Shown here piece by piece: positions 1-8,535 of a DNA stretch of 64,000 nt. Position 1 is the first letter of the stretch; the number at the start of each line of letters is the position of its first letter. Under the pieces are notes generated by a model that was not told where the DNA came from, made no database searches, and saw only the letters and a program-made list of their open reading frames with translations. The DNA comes from Labilithrix sp. (GTDB lineage Bacteria > Myxococcota_A > Polyangia > Polyangiales > Polyangiaceae). The stretch lies in contig JAHBWD010000011.1 of NCBI GenBank assembly GCA_019637175.1, positions 62,001-126,000 on the forward strand. Reading direction: 5' to 3'. Both the position numbers and the translations under genes were made by a program.

Positions 1-2
1 GC

Positions 3-1343
3 CCGCGCGACTACCTCTCGAGCTACATGAAGATCGGGACGATCGCGCTGCTCGTGATCGGCGTCATCGTGGTCAACCCCGAGATCCAGATGCCCGGGGT
101 GACGCAGTACATCCACGGCGGCGGGCCGATCGTGAAGGGGCCGCTCTTTCCCTTCGTGTTCATCACGATCGCGTGCGGCGCGATCAGCGGCTTCCACGCG
201 CTCGTCTCGAGCGGCACCACGCCGAAGATGGTCGACAAGGAGCGCGACTGCCGTCCCATCGGATACGGCGCGATGCTCGTCGAGGGCCTCGTCGGCATCA
301 CGGCGCTCATCGCGGCGTGCGCGATGCCGCAGGAAGACTACGTCGCGATCAACACGAACCCGCAGATCGCGGTGGTCGCGCCGGCGGGCAACGGCGGAGG
401 GCTCGCGCGCGACGAGGCGCAGCTCGCGAAGCTCGACGGCGTGCTCACGCGTCACGATCGCGAGCTGCTCCGGCTCGGCGAGGGCGCGCCGGCGGCTTTG
501 CTCGCGGGCAAGAAGATCGCGCTCTCGGACGCGCTCGCGCTTTCGAACGGCGCGCTCGCGGCGCTCGACTACGCCGTCGATCCCCACGCGCCTCGCGCGA
601 CGATGCTCGAAGACGCCGACTTCGCGCGCCTCGGCGTGAAGGTGAAGGAGCTGCCCGCGCTCCAACGACAAGCCGACGAGGTGGTGGCGGCGCGCACGGG
701 CGGCGGCGTCTCGCTCGCGGTCGGCATGGCGCGCGTCTTCAGCGGGCTGCCGGGGATGAACACGCTGCTCGCGTACTGGTACCACTTCGCGATCATGTTC
801 GAGGCGCTGTTCATCCTCACGACGATCGACACCGGCACGCGCATCGGGCGCTTCCTGATGCAGGAGTTCATGGCGCGCGTCTCTCCCGAGCTCGGCAAGT
901 CGACGAGCCGTCCGGGCGCCTTCATCGCGACCGCGCTCATCGTCGGCGGCTGGTCGTACTTCATCCTCACGGGGAACATCTCGACCATCTGGCCGATGTT
1001 CGGGATCGCCAACCAGCTCCTCGCGTGCACGGCGCTCTGCGTCGGCACGACGATCATCCTCCGCGAAGGCGCGAAGAAGAAGTACGCGCTCGTGACGCTG
1101 GGCCCGCTCCTCTTCGTCGGCACCACCACCATCACCGCGGGGATCGAGAGCGTGCGGCGCATCTTCCTCCCGCTGACCGCCAACCCGGCGACGCGCACGC
1201 TCGGCGTGGTCAACGTCGTCATCACCGTCCTGCTCTTGCTCTGCGTGGCGATGGTGATCGTGGGCAGCGCGATCCGCTGGTGGGGCCTCGTGTCGAGCGC
1301 GCCTCCGGCGACGCCCGCGCCGAGCGGAGACGCGGCGTCTTGA
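3..1343 (+). CDS. cstA: Carbon starvation protein CstA family transporter, C-terminal part (5' end outside window)
   Basis: CstA-family proteins are inner-membrane peptide or pyruvate transporters induced on carbon starvation. The reading frame is open from base 3 and begins P-R-D-Y-L-S-S-Y-M-K-I-G, a conserved CstA stretch. It continues with the family's G-A-I-S-G-F-H-A-L-V-S-S-G-T-T-P-K segment, then several hydrophobic helices such as the one around ALIVGGWSYFILTG. About 447 residues are present; full-length E. coli CstA is about 700, so the N-terminal third is missing off the left edge. A hydrophilic Ala-rich loop of about 120 residues (encoded near 360-720) sits between two membrane parts. 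The stop overlaps the start of the next small gene, so the two are probably co-translated. Confidence 0.88.
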   Translation, partial: PRDYLSSYMKIGTIALLVIGVIVVNPEIQMPGVTQYIHGGGPIVKGPLFPFVFITIACGAISGFHALVSSGTTPKMVDKERDCRPIGYGAMLVEGLVGITALIAACAMPQEDYVAINTNPQIAVVAPAGNGGGLARDEAQLAKLDGVLTRHDRELLRLGEGAPAALLAGKKIALSDALALSNGALAALDYAVDPHAPRATMLEDADFARLGVKVKELPALQRQADEVVAARTGGGVSLAVGMARVFSGLPGMNTLLAYWYHFAIMFEALFILTTIDTGTRIGRFLMQEFMARVSPELGKSTSRPGAFIATALIVGGWSYFILTGNISTIWPMFGIANQLLACTALCVGTTIILREGAKKKYALVTLGPLLFVGTTTITAGIESVRRIFLPLTANPATRTLGVVNVVITVLLLLCVAMVIVGSAIRWWGLVSSAPPATPAPSGDAAS

Positions 1344-1573
1344 GCGAGCTCGTGCCCTGGATCCTCGTCGCGGGGCTCGCCGCGCACGTGGGCGCGCACC
1401 TCGCGATGATCGTGCGCTTCGTGATGGGCAAGAAGTGGCTCGAGGCCGCGGCGGGGTTCTTCCTCTCGCCGCTCGCGGCCTACTTCGCGTGGCGCGCGGG
1501 CATGAAGCGCGTCACGTTCACGTGGGCGGGCGGCCTCGCGCTTTACGCCCTCGGCGTCGCCCTCGCGCGCTGA
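1340..1573 (+). CDS. Small membrane protein downstream of CstA (77 aa)
   Basis: The frame starts with TTG at 1340, overlapping the CstA stop codon (TTGA), and ends at TGA 1571-1573. A GTG at 1352 is the only other sensible start. The product is about 77 residues with two or three hydrophobic stretches, around WILVAGLAAHVGAHLAMIV, AAGFFLSPLAAYFAW and GGLALYALGVALAR. It does not resemble YbdD/YjiX, the small cytoplasmic protein that often follows cstA in enterobacteria. The overlap and codon use like its neighbours support it as a real gene. A role as partner or stabiliser of the transporter is only inferred from position. Confidence 0.6.
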   Translation: MSELVPWILVAGLAAHVGAHLAMIVRFVMGKKWLEAAAGFFLSPLAAYFAWRAGMKRVTFTWAGGLALYALGVALAR

Positions 1574-1586
1574 GGCGCGCTCGTCG

Positions 1587-2168
1587 TCAGAGGCCCTTCG
1601 GCGGGTAGACCTGGGGCGGGCCGATGGTGACGTCGTCGGGGCCGATCTCGACCGGCACCTCGGCGCCGATCGCGATGGTCTGGCCGTCGGGTGGGATGTC
1701 GAACGCCGGCAGGCTGACGAGCGCCGAGGCGCCCCGCCCGCGGCCGCCCGGCGCTTGCACCTCGACGCGGAGCTCGTGCATGCCGGGCGTCACGTTCCCG
1801 CCGTCGAGTCGGTAGGAAGCGGCCGGCGCGCGCAGATCATCGAGGCAGGGGATCTCGCCGAGCGCCACCGGCTGCTCGTCGAGGTAGACGGTGACCTTCG
1901 CGGCTTGACCCGCGGCGCACGCGGGCGTGTGCGAGATCGCGTCGATCGCGTGGACGTGAAGCGCCGCGCGGTTCTCCTTGAACGCCTCCACCCACGAGGG
2001 GCAGGGCGGCACCGGCGCGCAGATCTCCTTCAGCGGAGGGCGCGGCGGCGCCCTCTCGACGCACCCCAGGCACGCGAGGTACGCGAGCGCGAGGGCCCAC
2101 GCGCGCGAAAGCGGCGCTTCAGGCCTTCTTGGCGGGCTTCGCGTCGGCGGCCTTCGGATCGTATCCAT
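1587..2168 (-). CDS. Putative lipoprotein of unknown function
   Basis: This minus-strand frame encodes about 193 residues. After a basic N-terminal stretch comes a short hydrophobic core (W-A-L-A-L-A-Y-L-A-C-L-G-C) with two candidate lipidated cysteines at residues 33 and 36. The rest is a soluble domain with several cysteines and a Pro-rich end. The only in-frame ATG before the hydrophobic core is at 2168, inside the 55-residue gene upstream, so the start is uncertain; a non-canonical start closer to 2110 is possible. I recognise no family. It is convergent with the CstA operon, with a gap of 13 bases. Confidence 0.55.
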   Translation of the reverse strand: MDTIRRPPTRSPPRRPEAPLSRAWALALAYLACLGCVERAPPRPPLKEICAPVPPCPSWVEAFKENRAALHVHAIDAISHTPACAAGQAAKVTVYLDEQPVALGEIPCLDDLRAPAASYRLDGGNVTPGMHELRVEVQAPGGRGRGASALVSLPAFDIPPDGQTIAIGAEVPVEIGPDDVTIGPPQVYPPKGL

Positions 2169-2286
2169 CCTGGTGGACGGGGAACGCCGGGGTGCCGAGA
2201 CGACGGCGAACGCGCTTGTTGCGCTTGCCGCTGGTCGTCTGCTTGCGCTTGCGGATCCGCTCGAACTGCTGGGTGGACGAAACCAT
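2119..2286 (-). CDS. Small highly basic protein (55 aa), hypothetical
   Basis: Reading the minus strand from ATG at 2286 to TGA at 2121-2119 gives 55 residues starting M-V-S-S-T-Q-Q-F-E-R-I-R-K-R-K-Q and containing K-R-N-K-R-V-R-R-R-L-G. About a third of the residues are Lys or Arg, clustered in residues 10-30, and the tail is Ala/Lys-rich. A good ribosome binding site (GAGGAAAT) lies 4 bases before the ATG. Size, charge and position suggest a nucleic-acid or ribosome-associated protein, but I cannot name a family. The 3' end overlaps the likely start region of the lipoprotein gene that follows. Confidence 0.65.
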   Translation of the reverse strand: MVSSTQQFERIRKRKQTTSGKRNKRVRRRLGTPAFPVHQDGYDPKAADAKPAKKA

Positions 2287-2344
2287 GATTTCCTCGAGGA
2301 AGGGCCGCGCTTTATGGCGAAATGCCCGCGCCCTGTCAAGGACC

Positions 2345-3844
2345 CTAGTTGTGGCGGACGGTGATGTTCGCCGTGTAGGTCGGCTCCGCGAACGGCGTGA
2401 GCTTGGCCTTCATGAGCGCGCCCTTGATGCACGCCTCGGCCGGCTTGCCGGCGGCGCCGCCGCTGACGCTGACGCTCTGCACGTTGCCGGCGGAGCCGAA
2501 CGTGATCGACGCACGCGAGATCGGATCATCGGGGCCGAGGCACGCGCGCGCGCCCGGCAGGACCGCGCCGAGCGCGCCCGTGACGGCGCCCTGCGACGGC
2601 TTCTGGGGGACGGTGCCGGCCGCGAACTGCGGGCCGTTCGTGCCGGCCGCGGGGGTCGCCTCGACGGGCTTGCCGTCGGCGCCGACCGCCTTGCCCATCG
2701 CCTTCGACAGATCGCCTTCCGGAACGGCGGGCGCAGTCGGCAGATCTTTCTCCGAGATCTTGGGCCCTTCCGCCTTCGCCGGGGCGGCCGCGACGGGCGC
2801 GCCCTTCGCCGCCGGCGTTCCCGCCTTCGGCGCGGCCGCGAGCTTGCCGTTCGGCGTCGCCGTGGGCAGCGCGTTCGGATCGAGGTTCGCTTCGGGCGCG
2901 GGCGTCGGCTCGGCGGGCGTCGCCTCGGCCGGCGTCGCCTCGGCAGGCTTCGTGTCCGCCGCGGCGGGCGCGGGATCGTTCAGCGCGATCGTGGCGGCCC
3001 CTTGCAGCTCCCTGGCCGCGCTCTCCGCGCGGTTCTTGAGGAAGAAGAAGCCTCCGGCCGCCGCCGCGCTCAGCGCGACGAGGCCGCCGACGACGAGCGC
3101 GATCACGGCGCCGTTGCCCTTCTTCGCGGGCTGCGCGGCGAGCCCGCGCGACGACGAAGCGGCCGCGCCGCTCATCGGCGCCGGCTGCTGCGACACGGGA
3201 GCGATCGACGGCGGCACCGACGCGGGCCCGAAGGGCGGGACCGACGGCGCGGGCTGCTGGAGCGAGAGGGGCGCCGACATCGGCGCGGAAAGAGGAGCCG
3301 ACGCCGGCGGACGGATCGAGGCGGGCTCGTCGTCGAACAGGCCGTCTTGCGCGAGCGGGGTCGTTTGCGCGCGAACGGAAGCCTGCGGATCGGCCTGCGA
3401 GGCCATCGCGAGATCGACGATGCCGGAGTCGTCTTCCTTCGACTTGGCGCTCTCCACGGGCCGCCCCGAGCTCGTCGGGCTCGGCGTCGAGGGCACGATC
3501 TTCGCGGACGGAGGCGCTGGCGTGAGCGACGCCATCTTGGCGAGGTCCTGCAGGCTACGGCGGTCGCGCTCTCGGTCGACGGGCATCGTCATCGGCTTGT
3601 CCTTCAGGTTCGGCGCCGCATTCAGCGGAGCCGCGGAGTTATGACCTTCCCCCGGCGTTTGTCCAAGGGGCTCCGCCAATAAATTTCTTTCGCTGACGTA
3701 AGCAACGCTCGCACCAAGGTCGCCGCGAGCGACGCGCTCGTCGATCGACCGGGCCATTTCATCCCACTGCGCCGCGGGTTTTTCGGCCTCCGGCCACTCC
3801 CGTAGCGCGCGGTCGAGGTTCAGTTTCTTAGGCGTCTCACTCAC
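2345..3844 (-). CDS. Membrane protein with AgmX/PglI-type C-terminal domain, candidate anti-sigma factor
   Basis: The GTG start at 3844 overlaps the stop of the upstream sigma-factor gene (GTGA), so the two are translationally coupled. The 499-residue product has a cytoplasmic N-terminal segment (about 1-245) whose first 40 residues (L-D-R-A-L-R-E-W-P-E-A and following) look like the short helical regions of myxobacterial anti-sigma proteins. Then come a Pro/Ala/Ser-rich linker, one membrane helix at about 246-269, a Pro/Ala/Thr-rich periplasmic linker, and a C-terminal domain (about 430-499). That domain has a paired cysteine pattern, A-C-L and A-C-I, and ends ITVRHN, as in AgmX/PglI-type tails. 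Those tails are known from myxobacterial motility and secretion proteins. Role inferred: anti-sigma or envelope sensor for the adjacent sigma factor. Confidence 0.8.
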   Translation of the reverse strand: MSETPKKLNLDRALREWPEAEKPAAQWDEMARSIDERVARGDLGASVAYVSERNLLAEPLGQTPGEGHNSAAPLNAAPNLKDKPMTMPVDRERDRRSLQDLAKMASLTPAPPSAKIVPSTPSPTSSGRPVESAKSKEDDSGIVDLAMASQADPQASVRAQTTPLAQDGLFDDEPASIRPPASAPLSAPMSAPLSLQQPAPSVPPFGPASVPPSIAPVSQQPAPMSGAAASSSRGLAAQPAKKGNGAVIALVVGGLVALSAAAAGGFFFLKNRAESAARELQGAATIALNDPAPAAADTKPAEATPAEATPAEPTPAPEANLDPNALPTATPNGKLAAAPKAGTPAAKGAPVAAAPAKAEGPKISEKDLPTAPAVPEGDLSKAMGKAVGADGKPVEATPAAGTNGPQFAAGTVPQKPSQGAVTGALGAVLPGARACLGPDDPISRASITFGSAGNVQSVSVSGGAAGKPAEACIKGALMKAKLTPFAEPTYTANITVRHN

Positions 3845-4449
3845 GTCCCATCTCCCTCGGGATCGAAGCCCCGGGCATCGAGAAACTCTCTGAGCTTGCG
3901 CCGCGCTTCGTGGATGCGCCACGCGATCGTGCCTTCCGGCGCGCCGAGGATGGCGGAGACGTCTTCGTGGGACCGCCCGTCGATGCACACCAGGATGAGG
4001 GTCGTTCGCAGCGTCTCGCTCAGGCCGTCGACCCCCTCGCAGAGGGCGAGATAGAGCTCGCGGCGCTGGGCCGAGCCTCCAGGATCGGAAGACTCGGGGC
4101 GCTTGTCGGTGAGCACGCCGTCGAGCCGCGGATCGTCGGTGTCGTGGGTCGCCCGCGACGTCTTGCGCGAGCGGATGCGGTTGAGCGAGAGGTTGATCGT
4201 GATGCGGTAAAACCAGGTGTACGCCTCGCTCCGCCCGTCGAAGCGCGAGAGCGCCTGGAACGCGCGGATGAACGTCTCCTGCGTGACGTCTTCGGCCTCG
4301 GCCCGATCGCGCAGCATGTGGACGGCGAGCCGATGGATGCGCTGCTGATGGCGTCGCACGAGCTCGCCGAAGGAGTTGCGATCGCCGCCTTTGGCGCGAT
4401 CGACGAGCTCGCGGTCGGTGGGTTTGGCCGTCGTTCGGTCGCCGTGCAT
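3841..4449 (-). CDS. ECF-type RNA polymerase sigma factor
   Basis: A 202-residue sigma-70 family protein of the extracytoplasmic-function type. Region 2 is visible at about residues 24-93 (F-G-E-L-V-R-R-H-Q, then A-E-D-V-T-Q-E-T-F-I-R-A-F). Region 4 is at about 143-188 (L-S-E-T-L-R-T-T-L and A-P-E-G-T-I-A-W-R-I-H, the helix-turn-helix). The longer upstream frame would add an unrelated N-terminal extension, so I place the start at ATG 4449 (M-H-G-D-R), although no strong ribosome binding site precedes it. It is the first gene of a two-gene unit with the membrane protein 2345-3844. It is divergent from the export operon at 4759, which could be a target. Confidence 0.9.
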   Translation of the reverse strand: MHGDRTTAKPTDRELVDRAKGGDRNSFGELVRRHQQRIHRLAVHMLRDRAEAEDVTQETFIRAFQALSRFDGRSEAYTWFYRITINLSLNRIRSRKTSRATHDTDDPRLDGVLTDKRPESSDPGGSAQRRELYLALCEGVDGLSETLRTTLILVCIDGRSHEDVSAILGAPEGTIAWRIHEARRKLREFLDARGFDPEGDGT

Positions 4450-4758
4450 TCGGATCGGACGCGTATGCGAGGCCGGCGCGACCCCCTCCCAGCGTTCAGC
4501 CGCGGAGGGCTGGTCCGGATCGGAGAGGCCGAAGGCTGGTGCCTCACAAAGGCCAAGCGACGATACCGTGTCCACGCGCCTTGGACAAAAGAGGATTCGA
4601 GTCCTTGGGCTTCCGGAAAGGCTTGAGGAAATCGAGCAGAACCGTGCGCCGGCGCCCAGCATCGGAGCTCAGCGGGAATATCCAAGGTCTCCGAGGCTTT
4701 GGAGCCCCAACTTCTGCCCCTCGAAGCCCCGGAGCCTGTAGCCTTGAGCCTTCCCCAG
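4450..4758. promoter_or_regulatory. Divergent intergenic region between sigma-factor gene and export operon
   Basis: This 309-base stretch separates two gene units transcribed away from each other and must hold both promoters. I see no convincing sigma-70 boxes, no long inverted repeat and no ECF-type -35 motif that I would defend. It is somewhat less GC-rich than the flanking genes around 4550-4680. No protein-coding frame here is convincing. Confidence 0.4.
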
Positions 4759-6027
4759 ATGAGCGAGCGGGCCGCGATCACCGACGATGTGCGACGTGCG
4801 CTCGCCGCCGAAGAGGGCGGGCGGCGTTGGCTGCGGCGGCTCGCGGCGCTCGGCGTCGTGGCGCTCCTCGTCGGAGGCGGCCTCGTCTTTCGTGCGAAGA
4901 ACCGCCCGGCCCCGCCGGCCAAGTTCGTCACCGCGCAGCCGAGCGCCGGCGACGTCGCGGAGAAGGTGCAGGCGACCGGCGCCGTGCAGCCCGTCTTGCA
5001 GGTGAACATCGGGTCGCAGGTGAACGGTCGCGTCGCGAAGGTGCACGTCGACTTCAACTCGGTCGTGAAGAAGGGCGATCTGCTCGCGGAGATCGATCCC
5101 ATCCAGTACGGCGCGCAGGTGAGCCAGGTGTCGGCGCAGGTCGCCGCCCAGCGGGCGAACCTCGAGAGCTCGAAGGCGAACGCCGCGGCGGCGCAGGTCG
5201 CGTTCGAGCGCGTGCAGCGCCTCCATCAACAGAGCCTCGCGAGCAAGGGCGAGCTCGACACCGCGCTCGGGCAGCTCGAGGTCGCGAAGGCGCAGGTCGC
5301 CTCGGCGGACGCGCAGATCGGCGCGATTCAAGCGCAGCTCTCGCAGTCGCAGACCAACGTCGGCTGGACGAAGATCTACTCGCCCGTCGACGGCGTCGTC
5401 GTCACGCGCTCGATCGATCCCGGCGCCACCGTCGTCGCGAGCTTCCAGGCGCCGGTGCTCTTCGTCATCGCGCAAGACCTGCGGAAGATGCGCGTGATGG
5501 CCGACGTCGACGAAGCCGACGTCGGCAAGCTGAAGGAGGGGATGGACGCGGAGGCCGTCGTCGACGCGTTCCCCGGCGAGTCGTTCCGCGGCAGCGTGCA
5601 GCAGGTGCGCTACAGCCCCAACAACGTGCAGGGCGTCGTGACGTACTCCGCGGTCGTCGAGGTCGACAACCCGGAGGAGAAGCTGCGCCCGGGCATGACG
5701 GCGACGATCACGATCAAGACGCGCGAGGTGAAGGGCGCGCTGCGCGTCCCGAACGCCGCGCTCCGCTACAAGCCGACGCCGCCGATGGGGCCGAACGGCA
5801 AGCCGGTCCCGCAGCCGCCCGAGCCGCCGCTCGCGAAGGGCACGGGGCGCGTCTTCGTGGTGACGAGCGAGAAGCTCGGCGACGAGAAGTCGGAGCCGCG
5901 CACCGTCCAGATCGGGATCACCGACGGCCTCCACACCGAGATCACCGGCGGCCTCCCCGCGGGCGCGAAGATCGTCACCGACGAGGTCGACGATCAGGAG
6001 AAGAAGAAGAAGGGGAAGATGTTCTGA
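4759..6027 (+). CDS. Efflux periplasmic adaptor subunit, MacA/RND-adaptor type
   Basis: About 422 residues from ATG 4759 (M-S-E-R-A-A-I-T-D-D). There is one membrane anchor near residues 28-48 (L-A-A-L-G-V-V-A-L-L-V-G-G-G). A lipoyl/biotinyl half-motif follows (around Q-P-V-L-Q-V-N-I-G-S-Q-V-N-G-R-V), then a coiled-coil hairpin rich in Ala/Gln/Glu (about 110-190), the second lipoyl half (I-Y-S-P-V-D-G-V-V-V-T-R) and beta-barrel domains. MacA-like adaptors join an inner-membrane ABC transporter to an outer-membrane TolC channel. The next gene, an ATPase, starts 8 bases after the stop. No TolC gene is in this operon; the nearest is at 12977. Confidence 0.88.
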   Translation: MSERAAITDDVRRALAAEEGGRRWLRRLAALGVVALLVGGGLVFRAKNRPAPPAKFVTAQPSAGDVAEKVQATGAVQPVLQVNIGSQVNGRVAKVHVDFNSVVKKGDLLAEIDPIQYGAQVSQVSAQVAAQRANLESSKANAAAAQVAFERVQRLHQQSLASKGELDTALGQLEVAKAQVASADAQIGAIQAQLSQSQTNVGWTKIYSPVDGVVVTRSIDPGATVVASFQAPVLFVIAQDLRKMRVMADVDEADVGKLKEGMDAEAVVDAFPGESFRGSVQQVRYSPNNVQGVVTYSAVVEVDNPEEKLRPGMTATITIKTREVKGALRVPNAALRYKPTPPMGPNGKPVPQPPEPPLAKGTGRVFVVTSEKLGDEKSEPRTVQIGITDGLHTEITGGLPAGAKIVTDEVDDQEKKKKGKMF

Positions 6028-6035
6028 GGGCGACG

Positions 6036-7307
6036 ATGGATCCGGCGGCCCTCATCACGTTGCATCGCGTCGAGAAGGACTACGAGTCCGGCGCGGGCAC
6101 GGTGCGCGCGCTGCGCGAGGTCGACCTCGAGATCAAACAGGGCGACTTCGTCGCGATCGTCGGGACGAGCGGCTCGGGCAAGAGCACGCTCATGAACATC
6201 CTCGGCTGCCTCGATCGACCCACGCGCGGCGTCTACGAGCTCGCGGGCTTCGACGTCGGCGCGCGATCGAGCGACGCGCGCGCGGTCCTCCGCAACCGGC
6301 TGATCGGCTTCATCTTCCAGGGGTTCAACCTCCTGCCGCGCACCACCGCGCTCGAGAACGTCGAGCTGCCGCTCGTGTATCGCGGCGTCGGCGCGCGCGA
6401 GCGGCGCAAGCTCGCGATGGAGGCGCTCGAGGCCGTGGCGCTCGGCGATCGCGTGCATCATACACCCAATCAGCTCTCCGGCGGGCAGCAGCAGCGCGTC
6501 GCGATCGCGCGCGCGCTCGTCACGCGGCCGCCGATGCTCCTCGCCGACGAGCCGACGGGCAACCTCGACACGCGCACGAGCCTCGAGGTCCTCGCGCTGC
6601 TCCAGCGCCTCAACCGCGATCGCGGGATCACGATCGTGCTCGTCACGCACGAGCACGACATCGCGGCGTGCGCGTCGCGCGTCGTGACGTTCCGCGACGG
6701 GCGCATCGTCACCGACGTCACGCAGGCCGCGCCGCTCGACGCGGCGGCCGAGCTCGAGAAGCTTCCCCCGCCCGAGCCCGCGGGCGCGGGCGACGACGAC
6801 GCGTCGGCCGATCCCGCCGCGGCCGCGCGCCGCCGCCTCGGCGGGCCCGTGCCCGCCGTCCTCTACATGGCGATGGCGGCCGCCGGCGCCCTCGGCGTCG
6901 GGATCGGCGCCGCGTACGCGCACTTCGTGCTCGGCGCGCCCTCGTCGATCGTCCCCGTGATCTTCGGCTTCGTCCTCGAGGCGACGGTGGCCGCCTGGTT
7001 CGGCGGCAAGAAGCTCGGTCGCCCCCTCACGAGCGATCAGCGCGTGCGCGTCGCGATCACGTACACGATCGTCGTCGCCGTGCTGCTCGCGCCGCTCTTC
7101 GCGCTGGGCGCGCTCCCCGGCAGCAAGGCGATGCTCGACAGGCTCGACGCGCTCTCGTCGGGCGGCGTCGTCGCGGCGCTCGGCGTCGTGCTCTTCGGCC
7201 TCGTCGCGGTGGCGCTCGCGCGCTACCTCGTGCTCTCGCTGGTCACGCCGCTCGTCTCTCCGTCGCGCGCCGCGCATGGGCACGGGGGCGGCGGGGGCGC
7301 GTCGTGA
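6036..7307 (+). CDS. ABC transporter ATPase (MacB/LolD-like) with C-terminal four-helix membrane tail
   Basis: Residues 1-235 are a MacB/LolD-type ATPase. Walker A is GTSGSGKS at 43-50, the Q-loop glutamine is near 95, the signature LSGGQQQR starts at 147 and Walker B LLADEP is at about 168-173. A Pro/Asp/Ala linker follows (about 236-275), then about 140 residues with four predicted membrane helices, ending in a Gly/His-rich tail. A MacB protein would continue into a FtsX-like permease with a large periplasmic domain. This tail has no such domain, and the permeases are separate genes immediately downstream. The tail resembles small four-helix membrane proteins of unknown role. The stop overlaps the next start (GTGA). 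Confidence 0.85.
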   Translation: MDPAALITLHRVEKDYESGAGTVRALREVDLEIKQGDFVAIVGTSGSGKSTLMNILGCLDRPTRGVYELAGFDVGARSSDARAVLRNRLIGFIFQGFNLLPRTTALENVELPLVYRGVGARERRKLAMEALEAVALGDRVHHTPNQLSGGQQQRVAIARALVTRPPMLLADEPTGNLDTRTSLEVLALLQRLNRDRGITIVLVTHEHDIAACASRVVTFRDGRIVTDVTQAAPLDAAAELEKLPPPEPAGAGDDDASADPAAAARRRLGGPVPAVLYMAMAAAGALGVGIGAAYAHFVLGAPSSIVPVIFGFVLEATVAAWFGGKKLGRPLTSDQRVRVAITYTIVVAVLLAPLFALGALPGSKAMLDRLDALSSGGVVAALGVVLFGLVAVALARYLVLSLVTPLVSPSRAAHGHGGGGGAS

Positions 7308-8533
7308 CCGGCTTCGCTCTCGTGGTCGGCGCGATCCGGCTCGCGCTGTCGGCGATCGTGCGCAACAAGCTGCGCGCCTCGCTCACGGTGCTCGGGATCT
7401 TGATCGGCGTCACCGCGGTCGTGCTCGTCACCGCGCTCGCCGGCGGCGCGTCGGCCAGCGTCGGCAGTCAGATCGACAACTTCGGATCGAACCTCCTCTT
7501 CATCAACCCCGAGAGCGTCCAGCAGTCGGGCGCGCGCGGCAAGGTGACCGGCCGGCTCACCGAGGGCGACGCGCGCGCGATCGCGCGCGACGCGGTGAGC
7601 GTCGACCGCGTCGCGCCGTGGCTCTCGACGATGGGCCAGGTCGTCTACGCCGACAAGAACGCGGCCACGATGATCGCGGGCACGACCACCTCGTACTTTC
7701 CGATGCGCCGCTTCCGCGTGGGCAAGGGCGACGTCTGGACCGAGTCCGACGAGATCCTGAAGACGAAGGTCTGCATCGTCGGCACCACGGTCGCGGAGAA
7801 GCTCTTCGGCACCGACGATCCCGTCGGCCGCACCGTGCGCATCGGGCGCTCTCCTTACCGGATCATCGGCGTGCTCGAGCCCAAGGGCAACTCGCCCTTC
7901 GGCGACGATCAAGACGATCGCATCCTGATGCCCATCGGCAGCTTCCGCGCGCGCGTGATGGCCACGTCGCCGGGGCGCGTCGACATGCTCATGGCGAGCG
8001 CGACCTCCGAGCAGACGACCGGGCGCGCGCAGGAGCAGATCACCGCGATCCTGCGCCAGCGCCACCGCATCCCGCAGGGGCGCGACCCCGACTTCAGCGT
8101 CAACACGCAGGCCGAGTTCCGCGAGGCCCAGCAGGCGATCGCGGCGGTGCTCTCGGCGCTCCTCCTCTCGGTCGCGGCGGTGAGCCTCGTCGTCGGCGGC
8201 ATCGGGGTCATGAACATCATGCTCGTCAGCGTCGCCGAGCGAACGCGCGAGATCGGCATCCGGCTCTCGATCGGCGCGCGCGAGCGCGACATCCTCGTGC
8301 AGTTCTTGATCGAGGCGATCGTGCTCAGCCTCGCCGGCGGCGTCCTCGGGATCGTCGTCGGATCGGCGGCGACCGTCGGCCTCGGGCGCGCGCTCGGCTG
8401 GAACGCGGCGCCGAGCGCGGAGTCGATCGCCGTGGCCGTCGCGACGAGCGGGTTCATCGGCGTCGTGTTCGGGTTCTTGCCCGCGCGTCGCGCGGCGTCG
8501 CTCGATCCGATCGAAGCGCTGAGGCAGGAGTAG
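7304..8533 (+). CDS. ABC transporter permease, FtsX/MacB-PCD family (first of pair)
   Basis: The GTG start at 7304 overlaps the ATPase stop. The product has 409 residues: membrane helix 1 near residues 18-42 (L-T-V-L-G-I-L-I-G-V-T-A-V-V), a periplasmic MacB core domain of about 230 residues, then three helices. The family motif G-G-I-G-V-M-N-I-M-L-V-S-V and E-R-T-R-E-I-G-I-R is present before helix 2/3. The end is P-A-R-R-A-A-S-L-D-P-I-E-A-L-R, the typical MacB C-terminus. It should pair with the second permease as a heterodimer on the ATPase 6036-7307. Confidence 0.9.
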   Translation: MTGFALVVGAIRLALSAIVRNKLRASLTVLGILIGVTAVVLVTALAGGASASVGSQIDNFGSNLLFINPESVQQSGARGKVTGRLTEGDARAIARDAVSVDRVAPWLSTMGQVVYADKNAATMIAGTTTSYFPMRRFRVGKGDVWTESDEILKTKVCIVGTTVAEKLFGTDDPVGRTVRIGRSPYRIIGVLEPKGNSPFGDDQDDRILMPIGSFRARVMATSPGRVDMLMASATSEQTTGRAQEQITAILRQRHRIPQGRDPDFSVNTQAEFREAQQAIAAVLSALLLSVAAVSLVVGGIGVMNIMLVSVAERTREIGIRLSIGARERDILVQFLIEAIVLSLAGGVLGIVVGSAATVGLGRALGWNAAPSAESIAVAVATSGFIGVVFGFLPARRAASLDPIEALRQE

Positions 8534-8535
8534 CC

